6,813 nt of DNA from Chloroflexota bacterium (lineage in GTDB: Bacteria; Chloroflexota; Dehalococcoidia; SM23-28-2; RBG-16-64-32), in the NCBI GenBank assembly GCA_022564695.1, contig JADFKX010000109.1:1-6813 (forward strand), in the 5' to 3' direction. Below, piece by piece: positions 1 to 5,459 of this stretch. Within the stretch, counting starts at the first letter, position 1; each line of letters opens with the position of its first letter. The position numbers and the translations under genes are program-made. Under the pieces are notes generated by a model, which saw nothing but the letters and a program-made list of their open reading frames with translations, had not been told where the DNA came from and made no database searches.

Positions 1-422
1 GCGACATCGTGGAGGGCGTCCGCCACATGCGCGCCGTCTGGGACGGCATCCGCCGGCTCCAGTCACTCCCCGAGGAAGAGCTACCGGCGGAGGCGAAGAC
101 CCTCAACGCCCCTCTGGAGCCTCTCATGGAGACGCGTGAACTGGGCCGCCTGCCGGTCGTGAACTTCGCCGCTGGTGGCATCGCTACCCCCGCCGACGCC
201 GCCCTCATGATGCAGCTTGGCGCCGACGGCGTGTTCGTCGGCTCCGGCATCTATAAGTCGGACGACCCCGCGCCCCGCGCCCACGCAATCGTCAGGGCCG
301 TGACCAACTACAATGACCCGGCCATCCTGGCCGAAGTCTCGCGCGGACTGGGAGAGCCCATGAAAGGGCTTGCCGTGAAGGGCATGAACCAAGAAGAGCT
401 GCTGTCCACCCGTGGCTGGTAG
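1..422 (+). CDS. pdxS: PLP synthase subunit PdxS, 5'-truncated by window edge
   Basis: C-terminal part (about 139 residues of a family usually near 290-300) of the synthase subunit of the deoxyxylulose-5-phosphate-independent pyridoxal 5'-phosphate pathway. It condenses ribose 5-phosphate, glyceraldehyde 3-phosphate and ammonia supplied by PdxT. The first complete codon is at base 3 and the stop TAG is 420-422. The reading opens with DIVEGVRHMR, which in PdxS proteins lies just after the GTG loop. Both catalytic lysines are therefore upstream of the window. The barrel end is unmistakable: PVVNFAAGGIATPADAALMM, then LGADGVFVGSGIYKSDDP (the phosphate-binding GSG loop), then GEPMKGL and a terminal RGW as in Bacillus PdxS. 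No disruption is seen. pdxT lies 133 bases downstream, a wider gap than the tight pdxST spacing common elsewhere. I see no convincing terminator between them. Confidence 0.97.
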   Translation, partial: DIVEGVRHMRAVWDGIRRLQSLPEEELPAEAKTLNAPLEPLMETRELGRLPVVNFAAGGIATPADAALMMQLGADGVFVGSGIYKSDDPAPRAHAIVRAVTNYNDPAILAEVSRGLGEPMKGLAVKGMNQEELLSTRGW

Positions 423-533
423 CGGCCCCTTCGGCTAAGACGATTCGGACGTGGGGATGGCTTCCGTTACGATGACGTAGCCTACGCGCATTTGTGGCTA
501 GTTTAGACCGATAGGGTCGTGAATACATCCGAC

Positions 534-555
534 ACGCGATAGAATAGATACCGAA
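534..555 (+). promoter_or_regulatory. Possible -10 element and very short leader for pdxT
   Basis: TAGAAT at 540-545 differs from the -10 consensus by one base and sits only 10 bases before the GTG start of pdxT. The bases 17 upstream (TCGTGA at 517-522) are a poor -35 box. The region directly before the GTG (GATACCGAA) has no Shine-Dalgarno match. Transcription starting here would give a leader of a few bases at most. The alternative is read-through from pdxS, for which I see no terminator. This is inference from weak motifs. Confidence 0.3.
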
Positions 556-1182
556 GTGACAACCATTGGAGTCCTCTCCCTCCAGGGCGATTTCGTCGAA
601 CATCAAGCCGTCCTTCGCCGCCTCAACGCCGACGTGCGGCAGGTCCGCACACCAGACGGCCTGCGCGACCTGGAGGGCCTGATCATGCCCGGCGGCGAGA
701 GCACCACCTTCTGCCGCCTGATACAGGACTTCAACCTCTACGACCCTCTGCGGGCCGTGATCAAGAGCGGACTCCCGGTCTGGGGCACCTGTGCCGGCCT
801 CATCATTCTCGCCCAAAGGGCCATTGACCTGGAATTCCCCACCCTGGGCGCACTGGACATCGCAGTGCGGCGCAACGCATACGGCCGCCAGGTGGACAGC
901 TTCGAGACCAACCTCTCCATCCCGGCCATCGCTGACGGATCGTCCCGGCCCTTCCACTCTGTGTTCATCCGCGCCCCCGTCATAGAAGAGGTTGGCGACG
1001 GCGTCGAGGTGTTGGCTCGCCTGCCTGCGGACGCCGGGCCCGCAGCCGAGAGCCCGGTAGCCCTGCGACAAGGCCCATTCATCGCCACCACCTTTCACCC
1101 CGAGCTCGCGGACGACGATCGCTTCCACCGCTACTTCCTGGACATCGTCCGGCAGCAAGGGAGAGGGTACCCTCCAAAATGA
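556..1182 (+). CDS. pdxT: PLP synthase glutaminase subunit PdxT
   Basis: Class I glutamine amidotransferase that hydrolyses glutamine and channels ammonia to PdxS for pyridoxal 5'-phosphate synthesis in the cytoplasm. It has 208 residues, slightly longer than the usual 190-200. Visible landmarks, numbered from the GTG start: MPGGEST at 44-50 (glutamine-binding GGES), the nucleophile Cys79 in WGTCAGLI, RNAYGRQVDSFE at 106-117 (family signature), and the triad partners His181 and Glu183 in FHPEL. The full triad is intact, so the enzyme should be active. The GTG start is chosen because the protein then opens with TTIGVLSLQGDF, the canonical N-terminus; no ribosome-binding site precedes it. The stop TGA overlaps the ATG of the next gene by 4 bases (ATGA), which implies translational coupling. 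Confidence 0.97.
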   Translation: MTTIGVLSLQGDFVEHQAVLRRLNADVRQVRTPDGLRDLEGLIMPGGESTTFCRLIQDFNLYDPLRAVIKSGLPVWGTCAGLIILAQRAIDLEFPTLGALDIAVRRNAYGRQVDSFETNLSIPAIADGSSRPFHSVFIRAPVIEEVGDGVEVLARLPADAGPAAESPVALRQGPFIATTFHPELADDDRFHRYFLDIVRQQGRGYPPK

Positions 1183-2111
1183 GCCGCGCCCGGCGCCCGC
1201 TGCCCACCGACCTCGTGGCCCTGATCACCCACGACGGACGCGTCTATCCCAACGAAGCCAAGACCTGGGATCGCATGGGCGCGGATGACAGCGGCCCGCA
1301 TCCGCTCGGCACCGCTCTGGAGCAGTGGCTCTCCTTCGCCACCGGCAAACACACCTGGGTGAGCGTCCATGGCGCCACGATCCGCGGCCTTGTCTCCGCC
1401 CGTCGACGTGCCAAACGTACTGTATGGGAAGTCGACTGCCTGATCAACGCCGACGATGACCAGTCCATATCAGGATCGCTTCTGGAGCGGATGGCAGCAG
1501 ACGTCGCCGGCCAGGGCGCTGAACGCGTCTTCCTGCGCCTGGCAGCCGACAGCTGCGTCGTGGAGATCGCCCGTGGCACCGGCTTCTTCACCTACGCCGA
1601 GGAAACCCTATACCGCGCTGAAAGCCCCCAGTCAGTCGAAGACCCTGGCCTGCCGCTGCGGGCCGCATCCAGGGCCGACGCTTTCGGCATCTTTCAGCTG
1701 TACAACGCCGTGACACCCGCCAACGTGCGCGCCATTGAGGGCCTCACCTTCAGGGAGTGGCAGGCCGCTCGCGAGCCCTGGGGTGGAAACCCCAGCGACC
1801 TTGTGTTGGAAGAGGACGGCATCATCACCGCTTGGCTGAGGCTGCTTCGTGGCAATGAGGGTCGCTTTGCCATGCTTGTGCACCCGCAGCGCCCCGACGC
1901 TGACGCTTTCTTGCACACAGCGCTGGCCCGCCTGAAGGGCTCTGAGACTATCCTCTGCCTGGCCTCCTCTAAGGGCGACTCGCTGTCAGGCCATCTGCGA
2001 AAGCTCGGCTTCTCCCCCGCGGGCGACTACAGATCGATGGCGAAGCGGCTCGCACAACACGTTGGAGAGCTGGCGGCGAAGACGATAGGCACTACCGTAA
2101 CCGCGAGCTGA
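1179..2111 (+). CDS. GNAT-like protein with two degenerate acetyltransferase halves
   Basis: 310-residue protein that looks like two GNAT (GCN5-type N-acetyltransferase) units in tandem. The first half, about residues 59-146, has alternating strands, a helix around 99-111 and the typical GNAT end ARGTGFFTYAEETLYR. The second half, about 157-290, starts with LPLRAASRADAFGIFQLYN, has a strand-turn FAMLVHPQRPDADAFLHTAL at 230-249 where the acetyl-CoA-binding motif A belongs, and ends HLRKLGFSPAGDYRSMAKR. Neither half shows the usual Q/R-x-x-G-x-G/A pyrophosphate loop, so catalytic activity is uncertain. The substrate is unknown. The start is the ATG overlapping the pdxT stop, with purine-rich AAGGGAGAGG about 12 bases upstream. 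It sits between pdxT and the R3H ATPase in a tight operon. The fold assignment is from pattern recognition only. Confidence 0.7.
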   Translation: MSRARRPLPTDLVALITHDGRVYPNEAKTWDRMGADDSGPHPLGTALEQWLSFATGKHTWVSVHGATIRGLVSARRRAKRTVWEVDCLINADDDQSISGSLLERMAADVAGQGAERVFLRLAADSCVVEIARGTGFFTYAEETLYRAESPQSVEDPGLPLRAASRADAFGIFQLYNAVTPANVRAIEGLTFREWQAAREPWGGNPSDLVLEEDGIITAWLRLLRGNEGRFAMLVHPQRPDADAFLHTALARLKGSETILCLASSKGDSLSGHLRKLGFSPAGDYRSMAKRLAQHVGELAAKTIGTTVTAS

Positions 2112-2114
2112 TTC

Positions 2115-3647
2115 ATGCTGAACATCACCGACGATCTCGACGCCCTCATCGATGTTCTGCCGCCGCATGCCGCGGAGGCTCTACGCCCGCGTACCAACAA
2201 CTTCGATCTGCTGGAGATCGTGCTCGACCTCGGTCGGCCACCGGAGGCTCGTTACTCCGACGAGGACATAGTATTAAGCGACCGCGAGGTTTCCCAGGAA
2301 GACATCGAATACGTAATATCACGCATCAGCGAGTTCACCGCCGATAACCGGGCCGGCATAGAGCGCACCCTTCACCGCATCTCTTGCATCCGCAACCGGC
2401 AGTCGCGCGTCGTCGGCCTTACCTGCCGCGTGGGGCGAGCCGTCTTCGGCACCATCCGCATCATCGAGGACCTAGTGCGGGACGGGAAGAGCGTGCTTCT
2501 GCTGGGCCGTCCCGGCATAGGCAAGACGACGATGCTGCGAGAGGTCGCCCGCTACCTCGCCGACGAGATGAACCGGCGCGTCGTGGTGGTGGACACCTCC
2601 AACGAGATCGCCGGCGATGGCGACATTCCCCACGCGGGCATCGGCAGCGCCCGCCGTATGCAGGTTCCCGCACCCTCCCTGCAGCACCAGGTGATGATCG
2701 AGGCGGTGGAGAATCATATGCCGGAGGTCATCATCATTGATGAGATCGGCACTGACCTAGAGGCCGCCGCCGCCCGTACCATCGCCGAGCGCGGCGTCCA
2801 ACTCATCGCCACCGCCCACGGCAACACCCTTGAGAATCTCATCATGAACCCCACCCTATCCGACCTCGTCGGAGGAATCCAATCCGTGACTCTGAGCGAT
2901 GAGGAGGCTCGGCGTCGGCGCACCCGGAAGGCGATCCTGGAGCGGCGCGCCCCGCCCACCTTCGATACCCTCGTCGAGATTCAGTCCTTCTCTCGCGTGG
3001 CAGTCCATCGGGACGTTGCCGAGGTAGTAGACGCCGTCCTCCGCGGCTACGAAGTCCCAGCCGAGATCCGCGACCTGGACGCGGAGGGTAACGTCAAGAC
3101 CGTGAGCTCCCCATCAGGAGGCCAGCGCTCTCTGGAGCGGCGCGGCTCTCTGGCGACGGTTACCGCCATCGGCACCACCGCCGGCCGTGAGCGCCGCATC
3201 TTCCCCTTCGGCGTGTCGCGCCAGCGCCTGGGTCAGGCGCTGAGACAGACAGGATTTGCGGGCACGATCGTTGACAGTCTTGACGACGCCGACGCGCTGA
3301 TTACACTGCGCTCCTACCACCGGCGCAAGCCCCAGACCCTCCGCGACGCCGAGGATCGCAGCGTCCCCATCTACGTCGTCAAGAGCAACACCGTCTTCCA
3401 GCTTGAGCACTGCCTACTCTCCATGCGCACCGAGAAGGCCGGCGACCCTGTCGTGGCCGCCCTGCGAGAGGCGGAGGAGGCGATCGGCCAGGTGATGACC
3501 GGAGACGACGCTATCGACCTCACCCCGCAGAACGCTTACATCCGGCGGCTGCAGCACATGCTGGCTCAGCGCTACAATCTTTCGTCCCGCAGCATGGGCA
3601 AGGACCCCTACCGCCAGGTGCGCATCCTTCCCGGCGAGATGGACTGA
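2115..3647 (+). CDS. AAA ATPase with C-terminal R3H domain (SpoIIIAA/Ycf45-like)
   Basis: 510-residue P-loop ATPase related to stage III sporulation protein AA and the cyanobacterial/plastid Ycf45 family. Architecture: a helical N-terminal region (1-95) with SpoIIIAA-like LTCRVGRAVFG at 102-112; Walker A GRPGIGKT at 131-138; DTSNEIAGDGDIPH at 160-173; Walker B VIIIDE at 205-210; and a sensor-like ATAHG at 232-236. After a variable linker (about 320-355) comes a conserved block starting RIFPFGVSRQRL (361-372) with a second alpha/beta unit to about 440. The end is an R3H nucleic-acid-binding domain, LTPQNAYIRRLQHML..., with the defining Arg477-x3-His481 pair. The R3H domain suggests it binds single-stranded DNA or RNA; its cellular role is not established. 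It starts 3 bases after the GNAT-like gene with no strong ribosome site, and tmk follows after 2 bases. No sporulation gene is present here. Confidence 0.9.
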   Translation: MLNITDDLDALIDVLPPHAAEALRPRTNNFDLLEIVLDLGRPPEARYSDEDIVLSDREVSQEDIEYVISRISEFTADNRAGIERTLHRISCIRNRQSRVVGLTCRVGRAVFGTIRIIEDLVRDGKSVLLLGRPGIGKTTMLREVARYLADEMNRRVVVVDTSNEIAGDGDIPHAGIGSARRMQVPAPSLQHQVMIEAVENHMPEVIIIDEIGTDLEAAAARTIAERGVQLIATAHGNTLENLIMNPTLSDLVGGIQSVTLSDEEARRRRTRKAILERRAPPTFDTLVEIQSFSRVAVHRDVAEVVDAVLRGYEVPAEIRDLDAEGNVKTVSSPSGGQRSLERRGSLATVTAIGTTAGRERRIFPFGVSRQRLGQALRQTGFAGTIVDSLDDADALITLRSYHRRKPQTLRDAEDRSVPIYVVKSNTVFQLEHCLLSMRTEKAGDPVVAALREAEEAIGQVMTGDDAIDLTPQNAYIRRLQHMLAQRYNLSSRSMGKDPYRQVRILPGEMD

Positions 3648-3649
3648 CC

Positions 3650-4288
3650 GTGGCCCCGCAACTAAGCCGCGGCACCCTGGTCACGCTTGAGGGCGGAGAG
3701 GGATCCGGCAAGTCCAGCCAGGCCGACGCGCTCGCGATGCTCTTGCGAGAGCATGACTACAATGTCACTATAACCCGCGAGCCCGCCGGTACGGGGCTCG
3801 GCAAGATCGTGAAGGGGATATTCCAGCGAGGCGTCACCGTGACGCCGGGGGCCGAGCTATTGCTCTTCGAGGCGGCCCGCGCGCAACACGTACAGGAGGT
3901 GATTAGGCCCGCTCTGGAGCGCGGCAACGTGATCCTCTGCGACCGCTACACGGACTCCACCTTGGCCTATCAGGGATATGGCCGCGGTCTTAGCCTGGAC
4001 CACCTACGCGCCGTCAACCACATCGCCACCGGCGGGCTGCCTCCCCACTTCACTATCCTGCTGGACCTGCCACCGGAGATCGGCCTTGCCCGTAAGAACC
4101 ACGAACCCCTTGGCGATAGTATCGGCAAGGAATCGCTTGAGTTCCACCAGAGAGTGCGTGCGGGATACCTGGAGCTGGCGCAGCGGGAGCCGAAACGCAT
4201 GGTCGTAGTGGATGCGTCGCTACCGGAAGACCAGGTCACGCAGGCCACCTGGCAGCATCTGCAACGGTTCCTCGACCATCTCCTATAG
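3650..4288 (+). CDS. tmk: Thymidylate kinase
   Basis: Phosphorylates dTMP to dTDP with ATP, an essential step of dTTP synthesis. It has 212 residues, normal for the family. Motifs: P-loop LEGGEGSGKSSQ at 13-24; the TREP signature at 42-45, here TREPAGTGLG instead of the usual TREPGGT; the substrate-binding CDRYTDSTLAYQG at 97-109; and FHQRVRAGYL at 165-174. The LID segment around 148-163 (RKNHEPLGDSIGKESL) is atypical: the usual arginine-rich stretch ending D-R-x-E is largely replaced, leaving Arg148 and Lys149 as the obvious positive residues. With no Arg in the P-loop, catalysis would be expected to rely on LID positive charge. The GTG start gives the standard MAPQLSRGTLVTLEGGEG opening, with a weak purine-rich site (GGCGAGATGGA) upstream. 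It is last in its operon and is followed by a terminator hairpin. Confidence 0.97.
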   Translation: MAPQLSRGTLVTLEGGEGSGKSSQADALAMLLREHDYNVTITREPAGTGLGKIVKGIFQRGVTVTPGAELLLFEAARAQHVQEVIRPALERGNVILCDRYTDSTLAYQGYGRGLSLDHLRAVNHIATGGLPPHFTILLDLPPEIGLARKNHEPLGDSIGKESLEFHQRVRAGYLELAQREPKRMVVVDASLPEDQVTQATWQHLQRFLDHLL

Positions 4289-4301
4289 AAGGTGAAGCAG
4301 G

Positions 4302-4333
4302 GCGGCCCCAGCGCTATTGCTGGGGCCGCTTTA
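4302..4333 (+). terminator. Hairpin terminator of the pdxT-tmk operon
   Basis: GCGGCCCCAGC (4302-4312) pairs perfectly with GCTGGGGCCGC (4319-4329) around a six-base loop (GCTATT), followed by TTTA. It begins 14 bases after the tmk stop. The stem is strong and GC-rich, but the U-tract is only three bases, so termination could be partial or assisted by other factors. Confidence 0.8.
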
Positions 4334-4510
4334 CTGCGGGTCGCCGCACCTCCCATTGGGCTCGTCAATCACTCAAACTCGCGACTACCGCACTTATATA
4401 CCTGTGTTGTTATTCTGGTATCAGAAGGTGTCACCTGTCAATACGAACCGCTACATACTCTCTTCACTGTTCCTTAACTTCTCGCTGCCGCCAATCCAGA
4501 GCGCGCCTTC
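4334..4510. other. Non-coding spacer of lower GC content
   Basis: About 177 bases between the tmk terminator and the thrB promoter. A hand count gives 27/60 G+C in 4381-4440 and 29/60 in 4441-4500, against 79/120 in 2761-2880 within the R3H ATPase gene. The only local structure I see is an interrupted palindrome, AGGTG-T-CACCT at 4426-4436, and an AT-rich TTATATA at 4394-4400. Short open frames cross this area but have no recognisable protein character. I see no riboswitch, tRNA or T-box consensus. Confidence 0.6.
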
Positions 4511-4539
4511 TTGCTGACCGCCAGGCGCGATGCTAGGAT
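4511..4539 (+). promoter_or_regulatory. Sigma-70-type promoter with extended -10 for thrB-lysC
   Basis: TTGCTG at 4511-4516 matches the first half of the -35 consensus. A 17-base spacer leads to TAGGAT at 4534-4539, preceded by TGC (4531-4533), the TGn of an extended -10 box. The predicted transcription start is near 4546. That leaves about 32 bases before the ATG at 4578, which argues for that start over the TTG at 4554. No operator repeat is evident over the promoter itself. Confidence 0.55.
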
Positions 4540-4577
4540 GACTCTATCGTCGATTGCGAACCTATCAGGCCGCGCAG

Positions 4578-5459
4578 ATGCCGCCTTCATCCATATCAGT
4601 ACGCGTTCCCGCCACCAGCGCCAACCTAGGTCCTGGCTTCGACTGCCTGGGGCTGGCGCTGGATATCTGGGCCACCATCACTCTGTCTACGAAGGCGTCC
4701 CCGGGCGATCACCCTCTGGCCCGCATGGCCGATAACGCCGCTCGCGCTCTCTTCGCCGCCGCCGAACTGCCGCCTCCCCCCGGCTACGCAGCCACTTACG
4801 AAGGCTCTATCCCTATCGCACGTGGGCTGGGCGCCTCCGCCATCGCCCGCGCCGGCGGCATCCTCGCCGCCAACGCCCTCGCCGGTGACCCGTTCGACCG
4901 AGAGCATCTCCTATTCCTGGCGGCGGAGCTGGAGGGCCACGCCGATAACGTAGCACCAGCGCTGTTCGGTAGCCTCCAGGTGGTAGTACGAGGCCGCCAG
5001 AAGATCACCCGTGTGGGCGTGCCCCTGCCGGAAGGTCTCAAGGCCGTCCTTCTGGTACCTGAGTTGAGCATGCCCACCCAGAAGAGCCGCAAGCTCCTTC
5101 CTGAATCGCTTTCGCGGGCTGACGCGGTGCACAACGCCTCCCGCACCGCCCTGCTCGTCGCCGCCCTGGGGCAGAGTCGGTTCGACGTCCTTGATGAGGC
5201 GACGAAGGACCGGCTTCACCAGCCGGCCCGCGCCAAACTGCTTCCTGGAATGTACAGCATCTTCGATGCGGCCAAGGCGGCCGGCGCCCATTGCGCTTAC
5301 CTCTCCGGTGGCGGCTCTACGATCTGCGCCCTCTGCAGCGACAACGAGCAGGGGATCGCCGACGCGATGCTGGAGGCCGCCAGCAGCCGCGACTTGGCGG
5401 CGGAGACGCTGATCACCGCCCCTACGGAGCGATGCGCGGAGATCGTGGAGACGAACTAG
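4578..5459 (+). CDS. thrB: Homoserine kinase
   Basis: GHMP-family kinase that phosphorylates L-homoserine to O-phosphohomoserine, the precursor of threonine (and of methionine in some organisms). 293 residues from this ATG. Motif 1 is VPATSANLGPGFDCLGLALD (10-29). The phosphate-binding motif 2 is PIARGLGASAIARAGG (79-94), with GAS where most members have GSS. ELEGHADNVAPALFGS (117-132) is the homoserine kinase signature. Motif 3 is YLSGGGSTICAL (241-252), where many have SGAGPT. These changes are conservative and the gene looks intact. The same frame is open from a TTG at 4554, adding eight residues (301 in total). I prefer the ATG because it gives the usual short N-terminus before VRVPATSANLG and suits the predicted transcript start. 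The lysC start codon follows the stop directly, so the two genes share a transcript. Confidence 0.95.
   Translation: MPPSSISVRVPATSANLGPGFDCLGLALDIWATITLSTKASPGDHPLARMADNAARALFAAAELPPPPGYAATYEGSIPIARGLGASAIARAGGILAANALAGDPFDREHLLFLAAELEGHADNVAPALFGSLQVVVRGRQKITRVGVPLPEGLKAVLLVPELSMPTQKSRKLLPESLSRADAVHNASRTALLVAALGQSRFDVLDEATKDRLHQPARAKLLPGMYSIFDAAKAAGAHCAYLSGGGSTICALCSDNEQGIADAMLEAASSRDLAAETLITAPTERCAEIVETN

Noticed and set aside
292..1158. Long minus-strand open frame of 288 codons opposite pdxS and pdxT
   Set aside because: It lies antisense to two clear genes, has low-complexity composition typical of a high-GC shadow frame, and shows no recognisable protein motif.
1163..1174. GAGGGTACCCTC perfect palindrome just before the GNAT-like start
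   Set aside because: It lies within the pdxT C-terminus, is too short to fold stably once a loop is left, and shows no second copy or operator context.
3778..3800. CGAGCCC/GGGCTCG hairpin inside tmk
   Set aside because: It falls in the conserved REPAGTGLG coding stretch, has no U-tract, and is expected by chance at this GC content.
4292..4517. Two short overlapping + strand frames (61 and 66 codons) between tmk and thrB
   Set aside because: They cross the terminator hairpin, have no ribosome site and no protein-like pattern, and overlap each other in different frames.
4334..4577. Lysine riboswitch or T-box leader ahead of the aspartate-pathway operon
   Set aside because: The predicted transcript leader is only about 32 bases, and I see no T-box or L-box consensus and no antiterminator/terminator pair in the spacer.
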